DNA of 32,230 bases from Akkermansiaceae bacterium (GCA_018676385.1 JABHEX010000319.1:1-32230); one strand, 5' to 3'. Counted from the first letter of the stretch, positions 8,445 to 17,470 are shown. The notes: generated from the letters alone by a model not told the origin. Program-made: numbers and translations.

Positions 8445-8493
8445 GGTTGTTTTTGGTGATGCTAATAGTGGTAATAAGGTCTAAATGAGACTA

Positions 8494-8560
8494 ATCACGT
8501 CCCGAAACGGGGGACACTGGTGATTTCCACGGGCACCCCCCTTCGGAGCGATGGGGACTG
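8494..8560 (-). other. GC-rich, potentially structured leader of the aminotransferase gene
   Basis: Within the otherwise AT-rich 179-nt gap upstream of the aminotransferase lies a compact GC-rich block with nested complementarity. ATCAC (8494-8498) pairs with GTGAT (8520-8524), enclosing a GTCCC/GGGAC stem (8499-8503 with 8511-8515), and a second hairpin pairs CCCC (8536-8539) with GGGG (8553-8556). It could be a cis-regulatory RNA or an attenuator-like element. I could not match it to the SAM, SAH, fluoride, ZTP or glnA riboswitch consensus from memory. The pairing could also be chance. Confidence 0.35.
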
Positions 8561-8623
8561 ATAACGGATAGTTGATTCGATGCAAGTCTAATGCAGTAAG
8601 TTTAAGAAAATTTTTGGATATTA

Positions 8624-9463
8624 TTAACAATGGCCACCATGGGCAGTGACCCATTTTCCTTTGATAATAACTTTTTCAAATTCAAGTCCGCAAGCATGCG
8701 CAATCTCACGCGTTTCTTTCCACTGATCACGAAGTATGCCGGAAACGATGAGGTGGCCGTCTTTTTCCAGTGCTGCGGTGATTACTGGAAATGCTTGCTG
8801 CAGGATGGTTGAGAACATGTTGGCGACGATGACCGGCCATTGTCGGTCGGGCTGCCACGTGAGCACGTCTGTTTCGGATATGGTAACCTTTCCTACGTGG
8901 TTTGCGCGCACATTACGCCTCGCGACAGTTACAGCTTGGGGGTCAAAATCCATACCTTGGCATGAGCTTGCACCCAGTTTGCGCGCTGCGATGGCAATGA
9001 CACCAGTGCCAGTGCCGAGGTCGAGCATATCCCATGGCGTGGTGCCCTTTTTTTTGGCGATATCGACAAGCATTCTCATGCAGGTGGACGTGGTGGCGTG
9101 ATCGCCGGTACCGAAAGCCATGTCGGCAGGAATACGAATGATGTGTCTGCTGGGGAACTCTCGGGTCAGCTTATCTATCTCGTTATCGTCTCGCGACCCA
9201 GTTATAATGACTGAGTTTCGGATACGAACTGGTTTACGGTTGGGTTCTTTAATTAAAGCCCAGTTCTTGTGTACAAGTTTCCGAATACTGCCGCCAAATA
9301 ACTTTTTGATGTCTTGGGCCTCAGCTTCGCTGTCTGTGTAAACCTCTACGCGTATCGTTTTTTGGGTCTTCAAACGTGAGATCACGGCATTCGGGTTACC
9401 GTAGAAGCGATCTTCCCACGCGTCCATCCACTGAATACCGGAAAGCTTGGACCAAATCCACAT
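8624..9463 (-). CDS. prmA: Ribosomal protein L11 methyltransferase
   Basis: SAM-dependent enzyme that trimethylates ribosomal protein L11. The family hallmark MAFGTGDHATTSTCM at about residues 115-129 is followed by the SAM motif I, MLDLGTGTGVIAIAARKLGA, and the acidic motif MDFDPQAVTVARRNV. VIVANMFSTILQQ stands in place of the usual VANIL block. The N-terminal domain (residues 1-100) is divergent, as is usual outside proteobacteria. The 279-aa length is close to normal. It lies between avtA and the aminotransferase on the minus strand, with no tight coupling to either (gaps of about 150-180 bp). Confidence 0.88.
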   Translation of the reverse strand: MWIWSKLSGIQWMDAWEDRFYGNPNAVISRLKTQKTIRVEVYTDSEAEAQDIKKLFGGSIRKLVHKNWALIKEPNRKPVRIRNSVIITGSRDDNEIDKLTREFPSRHIIRIPADMAFGTGDHATTSTCMRMLVDIAKKKGTTPWDMLDLGTGTGVIAIAARKLGASSCQGMDFDPQAVTVARRNVRANHVGKVTISETDVLTWQPDRQWPVIVANMFSTILQQAFPVITAALEKDGHLIVSGILRDQWKETREIAHACGLEFEKVIIKGKWVTAHGGHC

Positions 9464-9617
9464 AGCGGCTATTTAAGCATAAGCAGGTGATTATGCCGAA
9501 GTAAAATTTTCAACGTTTCTAAGATAGCGGCGACTTTTCATACTGATGTGCTCAATAGAGCCCTCAATCACGGCTGTTTGGGGTAGTCTAGTATTTGATT
9601 GGCTGGAGGCGATTGTC

Positions 9618-10904
9618 TCAGCTATTCGTCGTTGATTGCGTGTATGCCTTGGCGACTTCCTCGGCGATGATACGGATACCTTCACGCACGCTACGCTCGT
9701 CCATCGTGTAGGTCACGCGGATGCATTCGTTGCGGTGTTGCCATGGTTCGGAATCGTCTAATCCAAAGAAAAAATAATGACCGGAAATGATAAGCACTTC
9801 GCGCTTTTTAAGTCGTTCATAAAGCTCTGCCGAGCTGATGGGCAGACCCTCGAACCACATCCAGAGGAACAGCGCGCCTTCTCGGGCGTGCACGCGGTAG
9901 GGTAGGGAACCGTCAAAAAATTCTTCAACCCACTGACGCGCTTGCTGAGATTTTTTGATGTAGAATGGTTTTACGATTTCATTGCTTAATGAAAGAATCT
10001 CACCACTGCGGACGAGTGGTTCCATCAGGGCTTGACCGACGTTGCCATTTGCTAGTCCTACAATCGCGCTCATGGAAGCGACACCAGCAGCTATATCCTC
10101 ACGCGCTACCACAATGCCTGTGCGAGTTCCGGGAAGCCCGATTTTGGAAAGTGATAGCGTGAGGATAATATTTTCATTCCAAACTGGCGTCGTCTCTGTG
10201 AAGATAATGTTAGGGAATGGAGCACCGTATGCGTTGTCGATGATGAGCGGAATACCGTGTGCATTGGCGATGGTGGCAAGACGTGACATTTCGTTATCTG
10301 TGAGCACGTTGCCGGTCGGGTTCGTTGGGCGCGACACACAGATGGCTGCGATATCATCATCTACGTGTAGGTTATCGAAATCTACACGGTACTTGAAATC
10401 GTGCTCGCCTATTTTTTCGATCTTAGGTCTTACCGCACGAAAGATGTCAGATCCAACTGATTGATTGGCGTAGCCGATGTATTCTGGCACGAGTGGTAGG
10501 AGGATTTTTTTACTGCTACCGTCAGGAAACTTACCAGCGAGCGCGTTAAACAAAAAGAAGAATGCAGTTTGCCCGCCCGCGGTGATGGCAATATTTTTAG
10601 CACTGATATCCCAGCCGAAGCTTTGATTGAAAAGCTCGGCAAGCGCTGCAATGAATTTTGGATTTCCTCGTGGCGGATCGTAGTTAGAGAGAGTTTTTTC
10701 AAGTTCGCCGGGTGTGGAGAGGATCTCCTCCATTCGCTTACGCCAGAGTACATTTACTTCTGGAATGTGTGCAGGTTGCCCGCCACCCAGCATACGTATG
10801 TCAGGCCCGCCAAGCGCCAGCGCGTTGCCTAAATCATCCATTAATTCTTCAATGCCGCTGCCCACACACAGGCGCTGGCCGAATTCTGATAATTGATCAC
10901 TCAT
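9618..10904 (-). CDS. avtA: Valine--pyruvate aminotransferase
   Basis: PLP enzyme of the AvtA group (aminotransferase C) that exchanges the amino group between valine and pyruvate, also forming alanine. The protein is recognisably AvtA-like along its length: SGIEELMDDLGNAL, MLGGGQPAHIPEV, LSNYDPPRGN, LPLVPEYIGYA, ICVSRPTNPTGNV, IIDNAYGAPFP, the PLP lysine K254 in SLSKIGLPGTRTGI, and EGALFLWMWFEGLPI. At 428 aa it matches the family (about 417 aa in E. coli). It is the second aminotransferase in this minus-strand block. Upstream (10905-11183) there is an AT-rich 279-bp gap in which I see no supported gene. Confidence 0.93.
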   Translation of the reverse strand: MSDQLSEFGQRLCVGSGIEELMDDLGNALALGGPDIRMLGGGQPAHIPEVNVLWRKRMEEILSTPGELEKTLSNYDPPRGNPKFIAALAELFNQSFGWDISAKNIAITAGGQTAFFFLFNALAGKFPDGSSKKILLPLVPEYIGYANQSVGSDIFRAVRPKIEKIGEHDFKYRVDFDNLHVDDDIAAICVSRPTNPTGNVLTDNEMSRLATIANAHGIPLIIDNAYGAPFPNIIFTETTPVWNENIILTLSLSKIGLPGTRTGIVVAREDIAAGVASMSAIVGLANGNVGQALMEPLVRSGEILSLSNEIVKPFYIKKSQQARQWVEEFFDGSLPYRVHAREGALFLWMWFEGLPISSAELYERLKKREVLIISGHYFFFGLDDSEPWQHRNECIRVTYTMDERSVREGIRIIAEEVAKAYTQSTTNS

Positions 10905-11183
10905 CTTGCGTTAATTCTGCTGTATTGTGGCAGACGTGGTAATATCATCAATAGATTTCACGATGTTGGGACTCATCGTTTTGGATCCTCTACTTAGCCC
11001 GAACCGCAACTTTCCAAAGACTCAATTCTGTAAGAGATAAAAAACACCCCTGTAATCTCAATGGCTGGGTAATTGCCAATTTGGTCTTATCTAGCTTGAT
11101 GAGTGACCAAGTGTTAACCTTGTCCGATGTTTCTTTATTTGCCTGGCGACATTCGAAATGTGGAATTGTCAAAATACTCTATT

Positions 11184-11510
11184 TTATCCCACGAACATGT
11201 GCTCACCGATTTCATCCTCAAGGTCAGCGAAATCATCCGCGTCGATACCAGCATCCCTAATGTTGCGTAGTGTTCTGCGGCTACCGCGCCGGCTGTTGGG
11301 ACCGTTCACTTTATCAGCAACAGTGTCTACCACGGTGGGTGCAAGTGCAGCAACTGCAAGAGCAGCGAGTGTAAAAGCCACGGGGCGACGAGTATCGCGG
11401 TGCATTAAGTCACCAAGAAATACCCCTGCGGCCGCACCAAACATTGCTGGTGCAAACGAAGCGCTAGTTTCGATCCATGATTTTTCTGTTTCATACTGAG
11501 CCATATGCAT
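11184..11510 (-). CDS. Small membrane protein of unknown function
   Basis: I do not recognise this 108-aa protein (106 aa if translation begins at the second ATG, MAQYETEK). A short polar N-terminus is followed by two alanine/glycine-rich hydrophobic segments, at about residues 18-36 (SFAPAMFGAAAGVFLGDLM) and 43-66 (RPVAFTLAALAVAALAPTVV), separated by the basic loop HRDTRR. The C-terminal 35 residues are first strongly basic (SRRGSRRTLRN) and then acidic (DADDFADLEDEIGE). The composition is protein-like, unlike the overlapping plus-strand frame. It is divergent from manC, with a 98-bp shared upstream region. The topology suggests a hairpin in the inner membrane with both ends cytoplasmic, which is inference. 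Confidence 0.6.
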   Translation of the reverse strand: MHMAQYETEKSWIETSASFAPAMFGAAAGVFLGDLMHRDTRRPVAFTLAALAVAALAPTVVDTVADKVNGPNSRRGSRRTLRNIRDAGIDADDFADLEDEIGEHMFVG

Positions 11511-11608
11511 AGATTACTCTTTGATGGATCAAAATGCAAAGAGGAAATTAGTGGAGTTTTTTACTCTTCCTGCTTTTCATGCCGTGGTAGTCGCACCATG
11601 CTTCGCGC

Positions 11609-12691
11609 ATGTCCCAACCCGACACCAATCATTACGCTCTCATTCTCGCTGGTGGCAGCGGTACGCGTTTCTGGCCGCTCTCCAGGAATGCACGACCTAA
11701 ACAGCTACTTAACCTATTTGGTGACACTACGCTACTCAATCAGACTATCACTCGGTTAGACGGGCTTGTGCCACGCGAAAATATCCTGATTCTAACTAAT
11801 GCGCTTCAGGAGAAAGCTGTGCGTGAGATAGCATCTGAACTTCCGCCAGAAAATATTTTTGCCGAACCAGCAAAACGAGATACTGCACCAGCCGTGGCGC
11901 TCGGGGTGGCACTCGTTGCTGCCAGAAACCCAAACGCGACGATGATGGTGCTGCCGTCCGATCAGCTCATCAACGACACCGATGCCTACCAGTCCGTCAT
12001 GCGAGACGCAATGACAGCGGCGTCTGAAAATGAGGCGCTGGTCACAGTCGGTATCAAGCCGACATGGCCATGCCCGTCGTTCGGCTACATTGAGCGCGGT
12101 GAACCCGCCAAGCTAGACACCACGCTGACGCACCACCCGCACGAGGTTGATCGCTTTCGCGAAAAACCAGCCCCCGATCTTGCACAAACGTTTTTGGATC
12201 AGGGGAACTTCGCTTGGAATGCTGGGATGTTTATCTGGTCGGTTGCTACAGTCACTGCCGAGCTTGCCGCCCACACGCCTGAGCTTGCTGACTTCATCTC
12301 TGAGATTCGCCAGTCAGATGATGTAAAATTTGCCGTGGCTGAGAAGTTCCCGCAGCTCACGCCGATTTCCATTGACTACGCATTGATGGAGAAGGCTAGT
12401 CGGGTGCTTAATATTGAGGCGACATTCGATTGGGATGACGTTGGCTCATGGATATCTGTGGCTAAGTATCTTGATCAACAAGGCGACAACAATAGCACCA
12501 ACACGCAGCTTGCTGAGATTGACTCCGAGAATAATATTATTTTCAACGCACGCAAGGGTAGTAAAGTTGCCCTGTTAGGTGTTGACGACCTTATTGTCGT
12601 ACAGACCGAGGACGCTTTACTCATTGCTAACCGCCATCAGGCGGATGCCATCAAAGACCTCGGTGCCCAGCTGCCTGACGATTTGCTTTAA
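11609..12691 (+). CDS. manC: Mannose-1-phosphate guanylyltransferase
   Basis: Makes GDP-mannose from mannose-1-phosphate and GTP for polysaccharide, lipopolysaccharide or glycoprotein synthesis. The nucleotidyltransferase signature LILAGGSGTRFWPLSRNARPKQ spans residues 11-32. Later blocks are MMVLPSDQLI, PSFGYIERG, FREKP, GNFAWNAGMFIWS, SIDYALMEKA and FDWDDVGSW, all typical of GDP-mannose pyrophosphorylases. At 360 aa it is the single-domain form, lacking the C-terminal phosphomannose isomerase domain of bifunctional AlgA/ManC. The stop codon is separated by one base from the ruvX start codon, so the two are likely cotranscribed although functionally unrelated. Confidence 0.93.
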   Translation: MSQPDTNHYALILAGGSGTRFWPLSRNARPKQLLNLFGDTTLLNQTITRLDGLVPRENILILTNALQEKAVREIASELPPENIFAEPAKRDTAPAVALGVALVAARNPNATMMVLPSDQLINDTDAYQSVMRDAMTAASENEALVTVGIKPTWPCPSFGYIERGEPAKLDTTLTHHPHEVDRFREKPAPDLAQTFLDQGNFAWNAGMFIWSVATVTAELAAHTPELADFISEIRQSDDVKFAVAEKFPQLTPISIDYALMEKASRVLNIEATFDWDDVGSWISVAKYLDQQGDNNSTNTQLAEIDSENNIIFNARKGSKVALLGVDDLIVVQTEDALLIANRHQADAIKDLGAQLPDDLL

Positions 12692-12692
12692 C

Positions 12693-13109
12693 ATGCATGA
12701 CGAACATCCAGTCCTAGCCATCGACCACGGTGATGCCCGTATCGGGATAGCTGCCTCCGATGCTGCTGGAATCATGGCGCACCCAGTGGAAACGATCCAG
12801 GTGCGCGAGGTAGATGCTATCCATCGTATCGCAGAGCTTGTCGCTGCACGTGGGGTGCGGCAAATTGTGTTAGGTTTGCCGTTACGCATGGATGGATCTG
12901 AAGGCGATGCTGCCGTGAAGTGCCGGTTATTTGGTGACAAAATTCGCGCTCGGCTTCCTGAGACACCCCTTCATTTTTGCGATGAAACGATGACCACCAT
13001 GGCTGCTGCTGCAAAACTTCACCAGGCAGGAAAAAATGCAAAGCGCCAGAAAAGTATCATTGATCAAGCAGCCGCTGTAGAGATCTTGAATACTTGGATG
13101 GGATGGTGA
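12693..13109 (+). CDS. ruvX: Putative pre-16S rRNA nuclease (YqgF/RuvX)
   Basis: RNase H-like nuclease implicated in processing the 5' end of 16S rRNA. Blocks seen: VLAIDHGDARIGIAASDAAG with the first catalytic Asp, IVLGLPLRMDGSEGDAA, FCDETMTTMAA with the catalytic Glu, and DQAAAVEILNTW with the last Asp. The 138-aa length is usual. The ATG at 12693 is preferred because it places LAIDHG near the N-terminus; the frame is open further upstream only through the manC coding region. The start codon follows the manC stop after one base, implying translational coupling. Confidence 0.92.
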   Translation: MHDEHPVLAIDHGDARIGIAASDAAGIMAHPVETIQVREVDAIHRIAELVAARGVRQIVLGLPLRMDGSEGDAAVKCRLFGDKIRARLPETPLHFCDETMTTMAAAAKLHQAGKNAKRQKSIIDQAAAVEILNTWMGW

Positions 13110-13310
13110 GTGCACCATGTTTGCTGAGTTTGTTTTTTTAGCTGGCTGCTGGATATGAATGGCCCACTCGGTAAGGGCTTTTGAAAATCCTCCTTTCTTT
13201 TTGCAGAAATACCCTAAATAATATCAGTAAGCGGTGCTCGACTGGTAAGGCTATAACTTACAACTTTTTGTCTGTTCAATCGAAGCCGTTCAAAAACCAC
13301 TATTTGCAAC

Positions 13311-14633
13311 ATGAACGAAAAACAAAGTCTCTCATTCTGGCAAATTTGGAATATGTCTTTTGGTTTTCTCGGTATTCAGTTTGGCTGGGGTCTACAAATG
13401 GCAAACATGTCATCGATTTATTCGTTCCTTGGGGCTAAGGAACATGAACTCTCACTGCTATGGATTGCGGCACCTCTTACCGGACTGATCATTCAGCCGA
13501 TTGTGGGTTATATGAGCGACCGGACATGGACAGGGCTCGGGAGGAGGCGACCATATTTTCTCATAGGGGCAATCCTCGCGAGTATTGCCTTGGTGGCAAT
13601 GCCTCATTCGTCAACGCTTTGGATGGCGGTTGGGTTGCTATGGATTTTGGATGCATCGATCAATATTACGATGGAGCCATTTCGCGCTTTTGTGGCGGAT
13701 AAGCTACCGGCGGAGCAACGTGCCAAGGGTTTTTCTGTGCAAAGCTTGTTTATTGGTCTCGGTGCTGTGATTGCTTCTGCGATGCCATGGTTGCTGATTA
13801 ACTGGTTTGGCGTAGAAAGCGGAACGACTGAAGATGGTGCAATTCCCAAGGCGGTAATGATTTCCTTTCACATTGGAGCGGCCGCTCTGTTTGTTGCCGT
13901 GCTGTATACTATCATGACTACGCCTGAGTATCCTCCGGAGGACATGGAGGAATTTGAGCGAATGAAAGCGGATTCGCGGGGTATGGGAGGTTTTCTGGTG
14001 GAACTTGGCAATGGTATAGGATCGATGCCCAAAACGATGCGCCAGCTCGCGGTGGTACAGTTTTTTACTTGGACGGCTCTTTTTTGTATGTGGATTTACT
14101 GGACCCCTGCGATTGCACGCCGAGTTTTTGGTGGTGATCCTAGTAACGAAGCTGCGTGGAAAACCGTGATTGAAGAAGCCGGTGCCTGGACAGGTATCTG
14201 CTTTGCGACTTATAACTTGGTCTGTTTTGCTTTCTCATTTATCCTGCTGGCACTTTCCAGAAAGTTCTCATCGAAGATAATTCACCTCGTTTGCTTGATG
14301 ATTGGTGGTGTAGGCTTAATCAGCGTCATGTTTGTTACCGACCAACAAATGCTACTCGTATCGATGACCGCCGTGGGCATTGCTTGGGCGTCGATTCTAT
14401 CCATGCCTTATGCGATTCTCTCATCCGTGCTTCCTCCGGCCAAAATGGGATTTTACATGGGAGTATTCAATTTCTTCATTGTTATTCCACAAGTTATCGT
14501 CTCACTGACCATGGGTAAAATAGTTGGTAGCGTATTCGGTGGCGACTCCATGATGGCCATCATGATCGGAGGTGTTGCGATGTTCATCGCCGGTTTTTGT
14601 ATGCTTATTGTCGATGAAGAGAGCAGTTTCTAA
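13311..14633 (+). CDS. MFS sugar transporter (SLC45/GPH-like), probably maltose or maltooligosaccharide
   Basis: Twelve-helix secondary transporter. The N-terminus (SFWQIWNMSFGFLGIQFGWGLQMANMSSIY) and the loop 2-3 motif GYMSDRTWTGLGRRRPYF are those of the SLC45/GPH-like sugar:proton symporters related to sucrose and maltose carriers. Hydrophobic segments run throughout the 440 residues, with a long central cytoplasmic loop at about 205-235 (PEYPPEDMEEFERMKADS). The next gene, a secreted GH13 amylase, begins 2 bp after the stop, so the likely substrate is a starch-derived sugar; this is a context inference. The start ATG is preceded by an A/C-rich leader without a Shine-Dalgarno. The 201-bp gap upstream (13110-13310) holds no gene that I can support. 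Confidence 0.88.
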   Translation: MNEKQSLSFWQIWNMSFGFLGIQFGWGLQMANMSSIYSFLGAKEHELSLLWIAAPLTGLIIQPIVGYMSDRTWTGLGRRRPYFLIGAILASIALVAMPHSSTLWMAVGLLWILDASINITMEPFRAFVADKLPAEQRAKGFSVQSLFIGLGAVIASAMPWLLINWFGVESGTTEDGAIPKAVMISFHIGAAALFVAVLYTIMTTPEYPPEDMEEFERMKADSRGMGGFLVELGNGIGSMPKTMRQLAVVQFFTWTALFCMWIYWTPAIARRVFGGDPSNEAAWKTVIEEAGAWTGICFATYNLVCFAFSFILLALSRKFSSKIIHLVCLMIGGVGLISVMFVTDQQMLLVSMTAVGIAWASILSMPYAILSSVLPPAKMGFYMGVFNFFIVIPQVIVSLTMGKIVGSVFGGDSMMAIMIGGVAMFIAGFCMLIVDEESSF

Positions 14634-14635
14634 AA

Positions 14636-16492
14636 ATGAAACACCTCCTCCTTGCAATGATCCTGATGACGGGCACACTTGCCGCTGTGGAAAATCCTGC
14701 CCGCCCGCATATTTACCAGCTGATGGTTCGCCATTTCGGCAACATCGATGAGTCCCGGATGCCACACGGCACGATGGCTGAGAATGGTTGTGGTAAGTTC
14801 GATGACATTAACGATGCTGCCCTTGAGTCGCTGAAAGACCTTGGTATCAGCCACATCTGGCTAACTGGTGTGTTAGAGCAGGCGAGTTCAACGAGCTATC
14901 CAAACCGATCTGCCGATAACCCGATGCTTGTCAAAGGTAAGGCGGGTTCACCGTATGCGATCCGCGATTATTTTGATGTCTGTCCGGACTATGCGACTGA
15001 TCCCGATAATCGTCTTGATGAGTTTCGTGCTCTACTCAAGCGTATGCATAAATATAAACTTAAGGCGGTGATAGATTTTGTGCCGAATCACGTTGCGCGT
15101 TCATATTCCAGTGACGTGCGGCCTGAATTATCGTTTGGGAAAGACGATGATACAGCTCAGTTTTATACGCCTGATAATAATTTTTTTTATCTCGGAGATT
15201 TGCACCAAGGCGGTGGTGCTCCACTCAGGCTACCAACCAAGAACGGTGCCATTCCTTATCCGCCGGAAAGCAAATTCGGTCGTGTCACAGGCAATAATGT
15301 GATTTCATGGACGCCGTCGATTAACGATTGGTTTGAAACGATCAAACTTAACTACGGCCACAACTTCACCGTCGGTCCGCCGCGTGACGATCTGCATCCA
15401 CTGCCGAAGGAAAATACCAAACTTGATGAGACGCCGAACACCTGGCGTAAAATGGATGCTATTCTTGGCTATTGGCAGGAAATGGGCGTGGATGGATTTC
15501 GTGTGGATATGGCACATATGGTGCCGATGCACTACTGGAAGTGGCAGACCAAGCGGTGCCGAGACCGCGACGCGGATGTCTTTTTCATGGCAGAAGCCTA
15601 TGATGACGATCCATCAAAACTCGTTGATGGGAATGTGCTCGATGCATTAATAGATTCTGGGTTTGACGCCGTCTACGATGATCCAAGCTACGATACCATC
15701 AAACATACTGTCGAAGGAGAGAAGTGGGCGAATGACATCGACGGGGCAGCCAATGTGTTTTCTCCTCGATTCCATAAGTCCCTTCGCTACGCGGAAAATC
15801 ATGATGAAGTTCGGCTTGCTTCGAAACAAAATTGGACCGGTGCTGGCATGGGAATCGGGCGGCCAGTCTCAGCAATTCTCTTTGGCCTTGGGCGAGGTCC
15901 AATCATGCTCTACAATGGTCAGGAGGTAGGCGAAAAAGCGGACGGCGCCGAGGGGTTCAGTGGTGATGATGGGCGTAGTTCGATTTTTGATTACTGGTCG
16001 TTACCGTCGCTAACCCGATGGGTGAATGATCACCAATACGACGGCGCCAGACTGACAAAAGCACAGAAAGATCTGCGTGCCTATTACAGAAGATTGCTCA
16101 AGGTATGTGCCGAACCTGCATTCACTAGAGGAGATTTTTATGGTCTGAACCACGCAAACAAAGATAACGAGCAATACGGCCGCCTCAGTAGAGAAACCGT
16201 ATCTGGTCGCTGGCTCTATTGCTTTTTGCGACGTGACTCAAAATCGGGACAGGCATTTCTTGTGATCGCCAACATTCACCCGTCAAAAGACATGAAGGGC
16301 ATTCGTATCATGCTTCCCGAGGATGCTGTCCAATGGCTAGGCATCGATCTGGAACATAAAAACCAACTTACTTTTGCCGATCAGTTGGGGTCAAAACTCA
16401 AGATCGTTACGGCAAGCGATCGACTATTTTCCGAGGGGATCGAGATCGAGCGCTTTCCCGCAAAAACAGCGGTCTATCTGAAGTTGTACTAG
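14636..16492 (+). CDS. Secreted GH13 alpha-amylase family glycoside hydrolase
   Basis: Exported retaining alpha-glucan hydrolase or transglycosylase. A short signal peptide, MKHLLLAMILMTGTLAA, precedes the barrel. The four GH13 regions are present: I VIDFVPNH; II GFRVDMAHM with the nucleophile D291; III FMAEAYDD with the acid/base E320; IV YAENHDEVRLA with the transition-state stabiliser D390. A beta-sandwich-like C-terminal domain (about 520-618) completes the 618 aa. The first strand, PHIYQLMVRHFGNIDES, and GISHIWLTGVLEQAS are usual for bacterial GH13 enzymes acting on starch or maltodextrin. It lies 2 bp behind the MFS transporter gene, forming a hydrolyse-and-import pair. It converges with trpC after a 41-bp gap without an obvious terminator. 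Confidence 0.92.
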   Translation: MKHLLLAMILMTGTLAAVENPARPHIYQLMVRHFGNIDESRMPHGTMAENGCGKFDDINDAALESLKDLGISHIWLTGVLEQASSTSYPNRSADNPMLVKGKAGSPYAIRDYFDVCPDYATDPDNRLDEFRALLKRMHKYKLKAVIDFVPNHVARSYSSDVRPELSFGKDDDTAQFYTPDNNFFYLGDLHQGGGAPLRLPTKNGAIPYPPESKFGRVTGNNVISWTPSINDWFETIKLNYGHNFTVGPPRDDLHPLPKENTKLDETPNTWRKMDAILGYWQEMGVDGFRVDMAHMVPMHYWKWQTKRCRDRDADVFFMAEAYDDDPSKLVDGNVLDALIDSGFDAVYDDPSYDTIKHTVEGEKWANDIDGAANVFSPRFHKSLRYAENHDEVRLASKQNWTGAGMGIGRPVSAILFGLGRGPIMLYNGQEVGEKADGAEGFSGDDGRSSIFDYWSLPSLTRWVNDHQYDGARLTKAQKDLRAYYRRLLKVCAEPAFTRGDFYGLNHANKDNEQYGRLSRETVSGRWLYCFLRRDSKSGQAFLVIANIHPSKDMKGIRIMLPEDAVQWLGIDLEHKNQLTFADQLGSKLKIVTASDRLFSEGIEIERFPAKTAVYLKLY

Positions 16493-16533
16493 CGAGGTGT
16501 GCACTTTAATTTACCCCCTACCGATTGACTCAA

Positions 16534-17316
16534 TCAGATTCTAATATCTAACCACTGTTGCAACGTCTCGGCCGGATCGTTAGTTCGCATTAGGGTTTCG
16601 CCAACTAATATTGCGTTGGCGCCAGCTTCTAACACACGAAGACAATCCGCCGATGTGCGAATGCCAGATTCGCTCACAAGCAGAACATCGTCTCCAACTT
16701 CGTCAGCGAGCTTCGCAGTGGTGGCGAGGTCAGTCTCAAAGGTTTTCAGATTACGATTGTTAATGCCAATGAGATCAGCGCCAAGATCGATGGCGCGTTC
16801 CATTTCAGGCAGGTCATGCACCTCCACGAGCACATCGAGTTGGAAGTCCTTCGCTTCCTTGTAAAGACGGCTCAGTGTTTCGTCGTCCAATGCCGCAACA
16901 ATTAATAGAACGGCATCAGCACCCGATATGATGGCCTCGTAGATTTGGATCTCGTGCCGGATGAAGTCTTTACGAATCAGAGGGATATTAGAAATAGAAG
17001 ATATTTTTGTTAGGTCTGCAAGCGACCCCTTAAAGTATTTTTCATCAGTCAGCACAGACATGCAGCTGGCGCCACCATCGAGATACATACGCGCTTGGCG
17101 GGCAGGATCGAAGTTGGGATCGATCACGCCGGCCGATGGGGATGCATGCTTTACCTCCGCAATGATACCAAGACGGTCCGGTCCAAGGTCCAGAGCTGAA
17201 CGGAAGCCCCCGAAGTCGTTGCGTGATAGCGCGGCCGCTCGGTATTTTTCCAGATGAGGCAGTATTGCCTCCACCTCGGCAAGCTTGTGATCCATGATCT
17301 CGCTAAGAATATCCAT
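16534..17316 (-). CDS. trpC: Indole-3-glycerol-phosphate synthase
   Basis: Fourth step of tryptophan synthesis, closing the indole ring of indole-3-glycerol phosphate from CdRP. The TIM-barrel blocks are intact: IIAEVKHASPSAGVI with the catalytic Lys, SVLTDEKYFKGSL, PLIRKDFIRHEIQIYEA, ADAVLLIVAALDD, VLVEVHDLPEMERA, IGINNRNLKTFETDL, LLVSESGI and ILVGETLMR. The 260-aa length is normal and there is no fusion to TrpF. No other trp genes lie within the window, so it is outside a trp operon here. It is divergent from the tRNA-Gly gene. Confidence 0.95.
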   Translation of the reverse strand: MDILSEIMDHKLAEVEAILPHLEKYRAAALSRNDFGGFRSALDLGPDRLGIIAEVKHASPSAGVIDPNFDPARQARMYLDGGASCMSVLTDEKYFKGSLADLTKISSISNIPLIRKDFIRHEIQIYEAIISGADAVLLIVAALDDETLSRLYKEAKDFQLDVLVEVHDLPEMERAIDLGADLIGINNRNLKTFETDLATTAKLADEVGDDVLLVSESGIRTSADCLRVLEAGANAILVGETLMRTNDPAETLQQWLDIRI

Positions 17317-17386
17317 AAGGGTTCTTTAATTTCCAAAATTTAAAATCCAAATACCAAGTTACAAAATACGCATTTTTTTCTAAAAA

Positions 17387-17417
17387 TTGGCTTGTCAGTA
17401 GATTATCGCGGTGTAAT
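17387..17417 (+). promoter_or_regulatory. Possible sigma70-type promoter for tRNA-Gly
   Basis: TTGGCT (17387-17392) and the overlapping TTGTCA (17392-17397) are candidate -35 boxes, and TGTAAT (17412-17417) matches the -10 consensus at five of six positions. The spacings (19 or 14 bp) are both off the ideal 17, so the assignment is weak. The start would fall about 45 nt before the mature tRNA. Confidence 0.25.
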
Positions 17418-17470
17418 TAACACCTCCCTGCGCCTAGCTTACAACATTTGGTGCACAAAACAACACTCAT

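Noticed and set aside
8494..8560. A specific known riboswitch (SAM, SAH, fluoride, ZTP) before the aminotransferase
   Set aside because: The conserved core bases of these classes are not found; kept only as an unassigned structured element.
10990..11172. 60-codon minus-strand frame between avtA and the small membrane protein
   Set aside because: AT-rich gap, no start context, no recognisable motif; nothing supports translation.
11158..11499. 113-codon plus-strand frame overlapping the small membrane protein
   Set aside because: Ser/Ala/Arg-rich composition typical of an antisense frame; the minus-strand reading has coherent membrane segments and a charged tail.
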